A stretch of DNA of 64,000 nt from an uncultured Prevotellaceae bacterium (GTDB taxonomy: Bacteria; Bacteroidota; Bacteroidia; Bacteroidales; Muribaculaceae). The notes under the pieces were generated by a model that saw nothing but the letters and a program-made list of their open reading frames with translations, searched no databases and was not told the origin of the DNA. The DNA lies in the NCBI GenBank assembly GCA_900317835.1, contig ONIL01000001.1, forward strand, positions 141,968 through 205,967, given 5' to 3'. The position numbers and the translations under genes are program-made. This document shows, in pieces, positions 1 through 8,671 of the stretch (within the stretch, counting starts at the first letter, position 1; every line of letters starts with the position of its first letter).

Positions 1-33
1 TTTACGCCAAATGGCTTTCATCAAAGACGCTAA
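1..33 (+). CDS. C-terminal end of an upstream gene (partial, possibly umuD)
   Basis: Frame 1 is open from the window edge and stops with TAA at 31-33, giving a ten-residue tail. It ends 12 nt before the umuC start. umuD usually sits directly upstream of umuC, so a UmuD tail is the natural guess. Ten residues are too few to recognise the protein, so this rests on position only. Confidence 0.3.
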   Translation, partial: FTPNGFHQRR

Positions 34-45
34 GAATAGACTGAA

Positions 46-1389
46 ATGTACGGGCTTGTTGACTGCAACAATTTCTTTGTATCCTGTGAGCGGGTGTTTG
101 ACCCGCGGCTCAACGGGAAGAAGGTCGTTGTGCTTTCTAATAACGATGGCTGCGTCATTGCCCGCAGTAATGAAGCAAAAGCGGCTGGCATCCCGATGGG
201 ATGTCCCGCCTTTAAAATCAAGGAGCACACTGACCCAAGACAAGTGATACAGGTGTCGGGACGTCACATCCTGTACCGGGATCTGTCGGACCGAGTGATG
301 CACCTCATGACCCAAGAAGTCGATAACCTGCAGCAGTATTCAGTTGACGAGGCTTTCTTCAAGTTGCCGCACGAGGATGTGGAAACGAGCCATCGCGTGA
401 TGGCCGAACTGGTGAAGAAAATACGCCAATATGTGGGAATCCCGGTCAGCATAGGCTTTGCACCAAGCCGTACGCTGGCCAAAGTTGCCAACCACATAGC
501 TAAGCGTGACCGCCGCATCACCGACGGCGTTTATTGGCTCGTGCGTCCTGAAGCCATTGACATCATCCTACGCCGCACCGCCATCGAGGACGTGTGGGGC
601 ATTGGCCGGCGACTAGCGGCAAAACTCAAGGCGCGCGGAATCATGACGGCTGCTGACTTTGTGAAAATGCCGCCTTCGCTGGTGCGCTCACAATACTCGG
701 TGACACTTGAACGCACCCAGCGTGAACTCATGGGTCACGATTGCCAAATCGCTAATCCTGTGACCATTGCCCACAAGACAATCATGACATCCCGCACGTT
801 TGGCAAGGTGTTGACCAACCGTGACGAGATAGCCGACGCCATCGTCAGTTTTGCTGAGCGCACCGCGCGCCAATTGCGCAACGAGGGCAGCGTGGCGGGA
901 AGCGTGATGACCTACGTGCGTGGCGACCACTTCCGCAAGGACTTGCCCTTTTACTCCAATTCATGCCAGTTACAGCTTGACACGCCGTCAAGCGACACGA
1001 TGACTATCGTCAGAACAGCATTGAATGCTTTTAACAACATTTGGCGCGACGGCTTCGGTTACCGCAAAGCCGGTGTGATGGTACTTGACATCCAGCATGG
1101 CGGTGGTATCCAACTCAACGTATTTGACCCCGATGACCACGGCAAACTGCGGCGACTGATGACCAGCATAGACGGCATCAACAACATGTATGGCAGCCGA
1201 TCGGTCAAACTTGCCCCCGGTCTGCAACGTGGTGAATGGGCTTCCAATCAGAATCATTTCCAGCCTTTGAGCAAGACGCTGCATTTCTATACCGGCATGA
1301 TTGACCCGCACCAGACGTCGGCTTCGCATGATCCAATAGATGTGCTACAAAAACTAGAGGATCTGGAAGATCCAGACCCTCTAGAGTAG
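46..1389 (+). CDS. umuC: UmuC-type Y-family translesion DNA polymerase
   Basis: Catalytic subunit of a Pol V-type error-prone polymerase that copies past DNA lesions during the SOS response. Of 447 residues, the N-terminal palm/fingers carry the Y-family motifs DCNNFF (D6) and YSVDEAF (D101, E102), which supply the metal-binding acidic residues. A helix-hairpin-helix region (GIGRRLAAKLKARG) follows, then the little-finger domain. QLNVFD at about 356-361 matches the beta-clamp-binding motif of UmuC, and the clamp gene dnaN lies in the same window. The protein ends in an acidic tail slightly longer than in E. coli UmuC. The partial frame at 1-33 is probably the partner umuD. It converges on the SIMPL gene, with 15 nt between the stops. 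I see no clear SOS box in the little upstream sequence available. Confidence 0.95.
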   Translation: MYGLVDCNNFFVSCERVFDPRLNGKKVVVLSNNDGCVIARSNEAKAAGIPMGCPAFKIKEHTDPRQVIQVSGRHILYRDLSDRVMHLMTQEVDNLQQYSVDEAFFKLPHEDVETSHRVMAELVKKIRQYVGIPVSIGFAPSRTLAKVANHIAKRDRRITDGVYWLVRPEAIDIILRRTAIEDVWGIGRRLAAKLKARGIMTAADFVKMPPSLVRSQYSVTLERTQRELMGHDCQIANPVTIAHKTIMTSRTFGKVLTNRDEIADAIVSFAERTARQLRNEGSVAGSVMTYVRGDHFRKDLPFYSNSCQLQLDTPSSDTMTIVRTALNAFNNIWRDGFGYRKAGVMVLDIQHGGGIQLNVFDPDDHGKLRRLMTSIDGINNMYGSRSVKLAPGLQRGEWASNQNHFQPLSKTLHFYTGMIDPHQTSASHDPIDVLQKLEDLEDPDPLE

Positions 1390-1404
1390 TTATCGGAAGC
1401 ATTG

Positions 1405-2109
1405 TCAGTTCTTGAGCGAGTAAGTGACGGTGGTGACTACACGCACTTTTTTAATCCATGGGGTGTACTCGTCGCGGTTCTCGATGGAGAATTGACCTTG
1501 GTCGGCGCTCACGATCTTGTTGAGTTTGCTATGTGAGTTCTCAGCAAACTGCTGAGCGGTTACCTGAGCATTCTCGATGGCCTCCTGCATCATCTTGGGT
1601 TTCATCTCCTTGAAGGCGACAAACTCATAATGAATTTGGTTTTCGTAACTGTCGCTGGTGATAGCCACACCTTCTTTCAACAGGTCGCCCTGCTTGGCAA
1701 TCAGTTTGCGCACCTGGTCCACGTTCTTGCTCGTTACAGTAAGCACCGAAGTCACGATGTAACGGTAAGCCTTGTTACCCGGGTCATATTCCCGAGCGGT
1801 CAAGTCAACGACCTGGGGAGCATTGAGGCTGATTTCGTCCTCTTTGACTCCGCCCTTGAGCAGGAATCCTTTGATCTTGGCTTGGGTAGCACCGATGCGG
1901 TCATACAGTCCCGGCAGATCGTTTCCCACCTCTTTAGAGACGATGGGCCACGTCACCTTGTCGGCCTGCACTTCCTGCTCGGCAAGACCCTTGACACTGA
2001 CCTTGCGATCCTTACTGGCAAAATCATCAATACCTGCCTTGATGAACCAGCCCAGACAGAAAACGCTCAGAGCGATGAGGGCTGACGAAATAATCATTTT
2101 CTCTTTCAT
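1405..2109 (-). CDS. SIMPL (DUF541) domain protein, membrane anchored
   Basis: A 234-residue protein with one N-terminal hydrophobic segment (about residues 5-25) that works as an uncleaved anchor or signal, followed by an extracytoplasmic SIMPL domain. Family features include the start of the domain ([16 protein letters not shown]), the regularly spaced strands, and the C-terminal [11 protein letters not shown] strand. SIMPL proteins are found in envelopes of many bacteria and some are linked to oxidative stress; no biochemical role can be read from the sequence. It is monocistronic: it converges with umuC and is separated from the flavoprotein gene upstream by about 200 nt. Confidence 0.85.
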   Translation of the reverse strand: MKEKMIISSALIALSVFCLGWFIKAGIDDFASKDRKVSVKGLAEQEVQADKVTWPIVSKEVGNDLPGLYDRIGATQAKIKGFLLKGGVKEDEISLNAPQVVDLTAREYDPGNKAYRYIVTSVLTVTSKNVDQVRKLIAKQGDLLKEGVAITSDSYENQIHYEFVAFKEMKPKMMQEAIENAQVTAQQFAENSHSKLNKIVSADQGQFSIENRDEYTPWIKKVRVVTTVTYSLKN

Positions 2110-2311
2110 AATAGTGTCATTAGTTTAAATAAAAAACCATTGTCGCATCAATAACTGCAAAAAGTGCGCCATATTGTGTATAGTGCGAAAAAAATGTCGG
2201 TTTTGTAATTTTTGCGAATAGATTTATATTCTATCGTCAAATTAATCTCTTTAGCGAAATTTGCATTAAAAACTATACGGGCCAACTGCTATATCTTTCC
2301 CATTCATTATG

Positions 2312-3883
2312 TTAGTTTGGCTGTTTCAACGCTTCAGCTAGGGCTTCGGCACAGCGCTCACCGTCTATTGCGCTGGAAACGATGCCACCTGCATAACCTG
2401 CGCCCTCGCCACAAGGATAGAGGCCTTGAATGGAGATGTGGTGCAGCAAGGCGGCATCACGGGGAATGCGAACAGGTGACGAGGTGCGGGTCTCGACACC
2501 AATGACAACAGCATCGTTGGTGAGGAAACCACGGGCATTCTTGCCAAAAATCTTGAAACCTTTGCGCAATCGGTTAGCGACAAAAGGCGGCATCCACAGG
2601 TCAAGACGTGAGGTCTGGACCCCAGGCAGATAAGATGAAGGCGGAATGTTGCGAGACGGCTTTCCGTCAACAAAGTCCTTCATTCGTTGGGCTCCGGCAA
2701 TCAAGCTATTTCCCGCCTCAACAAAGGCTCGCCGTTCCATCTCCTCTTGAAACTTCATCATCGACAATACTCCATATTTACTGAACTCATTGGGCAAATC
2801 CTCGGGGTGCAACTCGACAACCATTCCCGAGTTGGCCCAATGGGAACCGCGGTTGCTGGGTGACATGCCGTTAACCACCAGTCCGTCAGGCTCGCTCACC
2901 GCAGGCACGACAAAACCGCCAGGGCACATGCAGAAGGAATAAACGCCACGATGGTCAACCTGGGTAACAAAGTTATATTCGGCCGCGGGCAGGTATTCGC
3001 CGCGTCCCAACACGCTGTGATACTGAATCTGGTCGATGATGCGTTGCGGGTGTTCCAAGCGGACTCCAACGGCAATGCCCTTTGCTTCAAGGGTGATGCC
3101 ACTGTCGTTAAGCATCTGATAGACATCGCGCGCAGAGTGACCCGTTGCCAAAATAACTGGGCCATCGAACGATTCTCCAGTTGCAGTCTCCACGCCAGTA
3201 ACCTTGCCGTTGTCGACCATGATGCGGGTGACACGGGTCTGAAAATGCACTTCGCCACCACAACGAATGATGGTCTCGCGCATCGACTTGATGACCGCAG
3301 GCAACTTGTCGCTGCCGATGTGGGGATGGGCATCGATGAGTATATCCTCACGAGCGCCGTGCTGGACAAAGATGCCAAGCACACGGTCAACCGAGCCACG
3401 TTTCTTGCTGCGTGTGTAGAGTTTGCCGTCGCTATAGGCTCCTGCCCCACCCTCACCGTAACAGTAATTGCTCTCAGGATCCACGATGCCCTCACGCTGG
3501 ATGCGTGACGCATCGATGCGGCGCTGCATCACGTCCTTGCCCCGTTCCAGGACAATAGGCTTAATTCCCAGTTCGATGAGGCGCAAGGCTGCAAACAGAC
3601 CACCAGGCCCCATACCCACAACTATTGCCTGGCGCTTGCCGTCAACAGGGCGGTACTCGATAGGCGGTACCAAATAATCCTGTGTCATGGGTTCGTCGAT
3701 ATAGACACGCACCTTGAGGTTGATCACCACGTTGCGTTGGCGCGCGTCGATTGAGCGCTTCAAGACCCTGATACCCTGGATGCTGTTCACGGGTATTTCA
3801 TTATGTTTTGCCAGATGCTGGGCGATGTCACTCATGCTGGCCGCCGTGCGCGGACTGACGCGCAGTTGTAGTTCCTTAATCAT
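2312..3883 (-). CDS. COG2509-type FAD-dependent dehydrogenase, function unknown
   Basis: A 523-residue cytoplasmic flavoprotein. After an N-terminal domain of about 80 residues comes the FAD dinucleotide-binding loop VVGMGPGGL (glycines around 90-95), and a second glycine-rich stretch (ATGHSARD) typical of the family. CYGEGGAGAYSDGKLYTR is a hallmark of COG2509 proteins, which resemble the BaiN/HI0933 flavoproteins. The C-terminus ends in the usual FAD-binding CGEGAGYAGGI segment. The substrate is not known for the family. The start ATG at 3883 is followed at normal spacing by a domain of standard length. It is divergent from the HAD gene and probably transcribed alone. Confidence 0.88.
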   Translation of the reverse strand: MIKELQLRVSPRTAASMSDIAQHLAKHNEIPVNSIQGIRVLKRSIDARQRNVVINLKVRVYIDEPMTQDYLVPPIEYRPVDGKRQAIVVGMGPGGLFAALRLIELGIKPIVLERGKDVMQRRIDASRIQREGIVDPESNYCYGEGGAGAYSDGKLYTRSKKRGSVDRVLGIFVQHGAREDILIDAHPHIGSDKLPAVIKSMRETIIRCGGEVHFQTRVTRIMVDNGKVTGVETATGESFDGPVILATGHSARDVYQMLNDSGITLEAKGIAVGVRLEHPQRIIDQIQYHSVLGRGEYLPAAEYNFVTQVDHRGVYSFCMCPGGFVVPAVSEPDGLVVNGMSPSNRGSHWANSGMVVELHPEDLPNEFSKYGVLSMMKFQEEMERRAFVEAGNSLIAGAQRMKDFVDGKPSRNIPPSSYLPGVQTSRLDLWMPPFVANRLRKGFKIFGKNARGFLTNDAVVIGVETRTSSPVRIPRDAALLHHISIQGLYPCGEGAGYAGGIVSSAIDGERCAEALAEALKQPN

Positions 3884-3986
3884 AAATTTATTAGGTTTCA
3901 GGTTTTAGGTCTCCGGTTTTTGTATAAGAACTAAAACGATAAACATAAATGTGGTGCAAAAATACTGAAATTTGGGCTATTTTGAC

Positions 3987-3994
3987 TACTTTTG
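3987..3994 (+). promoter_or_regulatory. -7 element of the HAD gene promoter
   Basis: TACTTTTG matches the Bacteroidetes -7 consensus TAnnTTTG, 30 nt before the ATG at 4025. I do not see a well-spaced -33 TTG. Confidence 0.5.
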
Positions 3995-4024
3995 TGCCTT
4001 AATTCATCTACTGAACGGCTAAAT

Positions 4025-4672
4025 ATGAGCGAAATGACACATAAACAGCGCGGTGTGCTTTTTGACCTTGACGGCGTACTGCTTGACAGTGAGGGTCTGT
4101 ACAGCATTTTCTGGGCCCAGATGGACAAGGAACATCCCACTGGGATCGAGAACTTTGCGAGTTTCATCAAGGGTTTCCACTTGAACCGCATTTTGGGTTA
4201 CTACGAGAGTGACGCCGTGCGTGAGCAGGTCCTGGATCAGTTGTTGGAATTTGAACGCAATATGCGCTATGAGTTCTTTCCTGGTGCGTTGGAATTTGTC
4301 AAGCAACTGCGAGCATCAGGAGTCCCGATGGCAATTGTCACGTCAAGTGACCGCAAGAAGATGCAATCACTCTATCGCCAACACCCCGAGTTCCCCACCC
4401 TGTTTGACCACATCATTACAGGTGACATGGTGGTTAAGGCCAAGCCAGACCCCTATTGCTTCCTGTTGGGCGCCCAACTGATGGGTATCGACATCAAGGA
4501 TTGCGTTGTGATTGAGGATTCCCGCAACGGCTTGCTTGCCGGACGCGCTTCGGGAGCGAGGGTCATAGGCATCGCCACAACCATGAATGCCGATGAGGTT
4601 GCCCCCTTGAGCGACCTGACCGTCAATACCATTGCTGACCTGACCATCAGCCAATTGTTCGACAGTATTTGA
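4025..4672 (+). CDS. HAD-superfamily phosphatase, beta-phosphoglucomutase-like
   Basis: A soluble hydrolase of 215 residues. Motif I is FDLDGVLLDSEG (nucleophile D14, acid/base D16), motif II is VTSSD, and motifs III/IV are KAKPDP and VIEDSRNG. The helical cap between motifs I and II places it in the subfamily containing beta-phosphoglucomutases and small sugar or nucleotide phosphatases; the substrate cannot be told. A frame extends upstream to a TTG at 3992, but that overlaps a Bacteroidetes -7 element (3987-3994), so I take the ATG at 4025. Fur follows 67 nt downstream from its own promoter. Confidence 0.88.
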   Translation: MSEMTHKQRGVLFDLDGVLLDSEGLYSIFWAQMDKEHPTGIENFASFIKGFHLNRILGYYESDAVREQVLDQLLEFERNMRYEFFPGALEFVKQLRASGVPMAIVTSSDRKKMQSLYRQHPEFPTLFDHIITGDMVVKAKPDPYCFLLGAQLMGIDIKDCVVIEDSRNGLLAGRASGARVIGIATTMNADEVAPLSDLTVNTIADLTISQLFDSI

Positions 4673-4699
4673 TAATAATAGTTTTCTTATTCCAAAATC

Positions 4700-4731
4700 T
4701 TTGCTTGATTCCAAAAATCGTTGTACTTTTG
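4700..4731 (+). promoter_or_regulatory. Promoter of the Fur-family gene
   Basis: TTTG (4700-4703), 20-nt spacer, TACTTTTG (4724-4731): a full Bacteroidetes sigma-ABfr type promoter. It lies only 8 nt before the ATG at 4740, so the transcript would have almost no leader, and any upstream start codon is excluded. Confidence 0.75.
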
Positions 4732-4739
4732 TCACATCG

Positions 4740-5252
4740 ATGAGATCCGATTCACATATCGAAGATTTTGCTGACAGCACTAACCCCGTGGTGCGCAAGT
4801 TTAATGAGTATCTTGATGCTCATGGCATGCGCAAGACCACTGAGCGCTATGCTATCCTGAACCGCATCATGGACATCAACGGGCACTTCACTATCGAGGA
4901 GTTGCAGCAAATGATTGACAGCGACGGTTTCCGTGTGAGCCGGTCAACGGTTTACAACACAGTCGAGCTGCTCATCGAGGCCAAGATGCTGAGGCGGCAC
5001 GTATTTGAAGGTATGCAGGCGCAGTATGAACGCATCACCATGCCCCACACTCATTTGATCTGCACCGTGTGTGGAAAGGTCAAGGAAGTGAAGGACCCGA
5101 ATTTTGCCGCATTCATGAATGCACGCCGCTTCAATGCGTTCAATACAGATCACTACAGCCTGCATGTGTATGGCACTTGCAGCACATGTGCCCGCAAGTC
5201 AAAGCGTTCAGCCCACGCCATCAAGGCTAAGCCGACAAAAAAAAGAACTTAA
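4740..5252 (+). CDS. Fur-family transcriptional regulator (Fur/PerR/Zur class)
   Basis: A metal-responsive repressor of 170 residues. The winged-helix DNA-binding domain (about residues 25-90) contains the recognition region RVSRSTVYNTVELL. The dimerisation domain has H103 and H105 in PHTHLIC, plus two CxxC pairs, C108/C111 and C147/C150, expected to hold a structural zinc. The basic tail (KAKPTKKRT) is longer than usual. I chose the ATG at 4740 because the promoter -7 element ends at 4731; translation from 4701 would begin inside the promoter. Whether it senses iron, zinc or peroxide cannot be decided here. DUF1015 starts 50 nt downstream and may be co-transcribed. Confidence 0.9.
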   Translation: MRSDSHIEDFADSTNPVVRKFNEYLDAHGMRKTTERYAILNRIMDINGHFTIEELQQMIDSDGFRVSRSTVYNTVELLIEAKMLRRHVFEGMQAQYERITMPHTHLICTVCGKVKEVKDPNFAAFMNARRFNAFNTDHYSLHVYGTCSTCARKSKRSAHAIKAKPTKKRT

Positions 5253-5302
5253 CTTTTTACAATATCATCTATTAACACTTTTAAAACCGTTAAAATTTAA
5301 AC

Positions 5303-6547
5303 ATGGCTAAAGTTAAACCGTTCCGTGGCGTAAGACCGCCGAAAGAGTATGTTGAGAAAGTAGCGTCCAAGCCCTACGATGTCCTCTCAAGCGAGGAAGC
5401 ACGTGCTGAGGCTGGTGACAATGAAATGTGCCTGTATCACATCATTAAGCCCGAAATCGATTTCGAGCCCGGTACTGGCGAACACGAGCCCAAGGTCTAT
5501 GACAAGGCCGTTGAGAACTTCAAGAAGTTCCAGGACAAGGGTTGGCTCGTTCAGGATCCCGAGGAGTGCTACTACATCTATGCCCAGACCATGGATGGCC
5601 GCACTCAGTACGGCTTTGTGGTTGGCGCCAGCGTTGAGGATTATCTCACCGGCCGCATCAAGAAACATGAGCTCACCCGCCGTGAGAAAGAGGCTGACCG
5701 TATGCACCACATCGAGATCAACAATGCCAATATCGAACCGGTATTCCTGGCTTTCCCCGACAACAGCATTCTTGAGGAAATCATCGATCGCACTGCACAG
5801 ACAACACCTGAGTATGACTTCGTTAGTGAAGACGGCATTGGCCACACCTTGTGGGTTATCAAGGATAAGGAAACCATCGACACCATCACCCGCGAGTTCG
5901 GTGAGATTCCTTACCTCTATATCGCCGACGGTCACCACCGCACCGCTGCTGCTGCCCACGTGGGCGAGGAGAAAGCAAAAGCTGATCCCAACCACAATGG
6001 CACCGAGGAGTACAACTACCTGCTGGCAGTTTGCTTCCCGCAGTCACACCTCAAGGTCATGGACTACAACCGCGTGGTTGTAGACCTGAACGGCAACACC
6101 GAGGAGGAGTTCCTCGAGAAGTTGCGCGAGAAATTCATCGTCGAGGAGAAGGGCACCGAGATTTACAAGCCCAGCAAGCTGCACAACTTCTCGCTGTACT
6201 TGGGTGGCAAGTGGTACTCACTGACCGCTAAGGAAGGCACCTATGACGACAATGACCCCATCGGCGTGCTTGACGTGACGATCAGCAGTGACTACATCCT
6301 GCGCGACATCCTGGGCATCACCGACCTGCGCACCGACAAGCGCATCGACTTCGTTGGCGGCATCCGCGGCCTGGGCGAGTTGAAGCAGCGTGTTGACAGT
6401 GGTGAGATGAAGATGGCTTTGGCACTCTATCCCGTGACCATGAAGCAGATCATCGACATTGCTGATAGCGGCAAGATCATGCCTCCCAAGGCTACCTGGT
6501 TTGAGCCCAAGCTGCGCTCGGGTCTCATCATCCACAAGCTGGACTGA
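5303..6547 (+). CDS. DUF1015 family protein (COG4198)
   Basis: A soluble 414-residue protein matching DUF1015 over its length. The N-terminus has the family opening (FRGVRPPKEY and SKPYDVLS), and the centre has the conserved YIADGHHRTAAA segment (DGHHR at 209-213), which looks like an active or metal-binding site. The C-terminal part includes KRIDFVGG and ends in the PKATWFEPKLRSG motif. In many Bacteroidales it neighbours serine biosynthesis genes, but none are seen here, so a link to amino-acid metabolism is only a guess. A strong terminator follows directly. Confidence 0.88.
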   Translation: MAKVKPFRGVRPPKEYVEKVASKPYDVLSSEEARAEAGDNEMCLYHIIKPEIDFEPGTGEHEPKVYDKAVENFKKFQDKGWLVQDPEECYYIYAQTMDGRTQYGFVVGASVEDYLTGRIKKHELTRREKEADRMHHIEINNANIEPVFLAFPDNSILEEIIDRTAQTTPEYDFVSEDGIGHTLWVIKDKETIDTITREFGEIPYLYIADGHHRTAAAAHVGEEKAKADPNHNGTEEYNYLLAVCFPQSHLKVMDYNRVVVDLNGNTEEEFLEKLREKFIVEEKGTEIYKPSKLHNFSLYLGGKWYSLTAKEGTYDDNDPIGVLDVTISSDYILRDILGITDLRTDKRIDFVGGIRGLGELKQRVDSGEMKMALALYPVTMKQIIDIADSGKIMPPKATWFEPKLRSGLIIHKLD

Positions 6548-6580
6548 TATCGGGTTAACTGTTAACTGAGAACTCTTAAA

Positions 6581-6616
6581 AAGCGTTATCGAGACAATCG
6601 ATAGCGCTTTTTTTCG
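6581..6616 (+). terminator. Intrinsic terminator after the DUF1015 gene
   Basis: Arms 6582-6591 and 6599-6608 pair over 10 bp (one G-T) around a 7-nt loop, followed by a T-tract from 6608. It separates the fur/DUF1015 unit from dnaN. Confidence 0.85.
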
Positions 6617-6657
6617 TTTTTTTATTAACAAGGTCACATTATTAAAGAAAAAAACAC

Positions 6658-6665
6658 TAAATTTG
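6658..6665 (+). promoter_or_regulatory. Likely -7 element for dnaN
   Basis: TAAATTTG fits TAnnTTTG, lies after the terminator and 53 nt before the dnaN ATG. The -33 element is not obvious, so this is a moderate call. Confidence 0.4.
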
Positions 6666-6718
6666 TAGGTTAAAAGATAAAACAAAAAATTAATCACACT
6701 ATAAAGAGACATAACTGT

Positions 6719-7837
6719 ATGAAATTCAACGTCCAAAGTAAATTACTGCTCACGCGCCTCAACGCAGTGAGCAAAGTGGTGAGCAACAAGAACGCGTATG
6801 CCATTCTCGACAATTTCCTGTTTGAGTTGCAGAGCGACCGCCTGGTTGTCACGGGCAGTGACATGGAGACCCGCCTGACCACCAACATCGAGGTGCAGAA
6901 CGTCGAAGGCACTGGTAAGTTTGCCATTGATGTGAAGCGTACCATCAATTCACTGAAGGAATTACCCGACACCGCACTGACCTTTGAAATCAACGACGAG
7001 ACTCTCGCCGTGAAGGTGACTTACTTGAACGGATACTATGACGCAATGGCACTCAACGGTGACGAGTTCCCTGAGAAGGCTGCCAATGCCAATGAAGTGA
7101 AGCAATTCGCGCTTCCTGCCAAGAATATAGCAGCTGGCATCAGCCATACCCTGTTTGCTGTGGGTAATGACGACATGCATCCCCAGTTCACAGGTATCTA
7201 TTGGGACATCAAACCCGACATGATTGTGTATGTCGCCAGTGATTCCCACAAGCTAGTGCGCTACCGTCAGACCAGTGTTGCGCCCAACTTTGAGCGCTCA
7301 TTCATCCTTCCCGCCAAGCCTGCAGCCATCCTGGCAAGCATCATTGACCGAAACAGCGAGGAAAACATCAGTATCACCGTTGACGAGAACAGCGCCACCT
7401 TTGAGAATGCTGATTATCAGTTGTCCTGCCGCTTCATCAACGGCCGCTATCCCAACTATAATTCCGTCATCCCCGAGGACAATCCCTACACCATGGCCGT
7501 TGACCGCATGACGCTGCTGAACGCCGTTCGCCGCGTCGCTGTGTTTGCTAACGTTGGAGGCCTGGTTCGTCTTGACTTGAGCCCCGACCATGTAGTGCTT
7601 ACCGCCCAGGATGTTGATCACTCGACCGCTGCCGAGGAGACCATTAAGTGTGAGTATAACGGTGAGCCCATGAACATCGGCTTCAAGAGCGCTGACGTCA
7701 TTGATGTTGTGAACAATATCGACAGTGAGGGCGTATTCCTCAAGTTGCTCGATCCCGCACGCGCTGGTGTGTTTGTTCCCAGTGAACAGAAGGCCGGTGA
7801 AGACCTCATAGTGCTGCAGATGCCCATGATGATTTAA
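6719..7837 (+). CDS. dnaN: DNA polymerase III beta subunit (sliding clamp)
   Basis: Ring-forming processivity clamp, 372 residues, the normal length for DnaN, with three similar clamp domains. Landmarks include the N-terminal NAYAILDNFLFEL, the TGSDMETRL strand, FINGRYPNY and the C-terminal VLQMPMMI, a version of the conserved PMRL-type end that lines the partner-binding groove. It is the first gene of a run that continues with the exonuclease, coaBC, DUF4835, recN and rlmB, an arrangement I associate with Bacteroidales; it is not beside dnaA here. The start ATG follows a sensible leader after the upstream terminator. Confidence 0.97.
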   Translation: MKFNVQSKLLLTRLNAVSKVVSNKNAYAILDNFLFELQSDRLVVTGSDMETRLTTNIEVQNVEGTGKFAIDVKRTINSLKELPDTALTFEINDETLAVKVTYLNGYYDAMALNGDEFPEKAANANEVKQFALPAKNIAAGISHTLFAVGNDDMHPQFTGIYWDIKPDMIVYVASDSHKLVRYRQTSVAPNFERSFILPAKPAAILASIIDRNSEENISITVDENSATFENADYQLSCRFINGRYPNYNSVIPEDNPYTMAVDRMTLLNAVRRVAVFANVGGLVRLDLSPDHVVLTAQDVDHSTAAEETIKCEYNGEPMNIGFKSADVIDVVNNIDSEGVFLKLLDPARAGVFVPSEQKAGEDLIVLQMPMMI

Positions 7838-7866
7838 TTCCATATCATTCTCCAACTGCATCTCAC

Positions 7867-8649
7867 ATGGAACTGAACCTGAAACGTCCTCTTGTGGTAT
7901 TTGACTTGGAATCCACTGGTCTCAACATCACCGAGGACCGTATCATCGAGTTGTCTTACGTCAAGGTGTATCCCGACGGCAAGGAAGAGTCCAACACCTA
8001 TCGCTTCAACCCCGGGAAAGTCATACCCCAACAGGCCATCGACGTGCACCACATCACCAACGAGGACCTGGAACATGAGCCCACCTTCAAGGAGCGTGCT
8101 CATGACATTGCGCGTGTGTTTGAGGGTAGCGACATCGCCGGCTTTAACAGCAACCATTTTGATATCCCGTTGCTGGTACAGGAGCTGAACAAGGCAGGTG
8201 TGAACTTTGATCCCGCACAGCACAAGTTCATTGATGTGCAGACGATTTACCACAAGCGCGAGAAACGTGACCTGGAGGCTGCTTGCTTGTTCTATTGCGG
8301 TCATCCGATGGAGAATCATCATGCGGCAGCCGACGACGCCAAGACAACGCTCGAGGTGCTCAAGGCCCAACTCGACCACTATGCCAATTGCGATGAGCCA
8401 CTGATCAACGACGTGGATTTCCTGTCACAGTACTCGACCCATAACCGCAATGTGGATCTGGCTGGGCGCATTATCCTTAATGAGAACAAGCAGCCAGTGT
8501 TTAACTTTGGCAAGCACAAGGGCAAAACGGTTGAGGACGTTTTCACCAAGTTGGATTTTGGCTATTATGACTGGATGATGAAGAGTGACTTTGCCGAGAA
8601 CACCAAGCAAGTCATTACCAAACTATACATCCAGTTCAAGAAACAATAA
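7867..8649 (+). CDS. DEDDh 3'-5' exonuclease (DnaQ/epsilon-like)
   Basis: A protein of 260 residues with an N-terminal DnaQ-type exonuclease domain. The four acidic residues and the histidine are visible: D13 and E15 in FDLEST, D99 in NHFDIPLL, and H151/D156 in HHAAADD. A C-terminal module of about 50 residues (FNFGKHKGKTVEDV ... YYDWM) resembles the ExoX-type C-terminal domain. Its place 29 nt after the clamp gene suggests it acts as a proofreading or repair exonuclease alongside the replisome, but that role is inferred from context. Polymerase III epsilon itself could be encoded elsewhere. Confidence 0.9.
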   Translation: MELNLKRPLVVFDLESTGLNITEDRIIELSYVKVYPDGKEESNTYRFNPGKVIPQQAIDVHHITNEDLEHEPTFKERAHDIARVFEGSDIAGFNSNHFDIPLLVQELNKAGVNFDPAQHKFIDVQTIYHKREKRDLEAACLFYCGHPMENHHAAADDAKTTLEVLKAQLDHYANCDEPLINDVDFLSQYSTHNRNVDLAGRIILNENKQPVFNFGKHKGKTVEDVFTKLDFGYYDWMMKSDFAENTKQVITKLYIQFKKQ

Positions 8650-8671
8650 ACTAACCCTAAGACGACGTGTC

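Noticed and set aside
4701-4740. Earlier start for the Fur-family gene
   Set aside because: The codons lie inside the -33 to -7 region of its own promoter.
5379-6083. Open frame of 234 codons overlapping DUF1015 in another frame
   Set aside because: Ser/Thr/Arg-rich, low complexity, typical of an off-frame reading.
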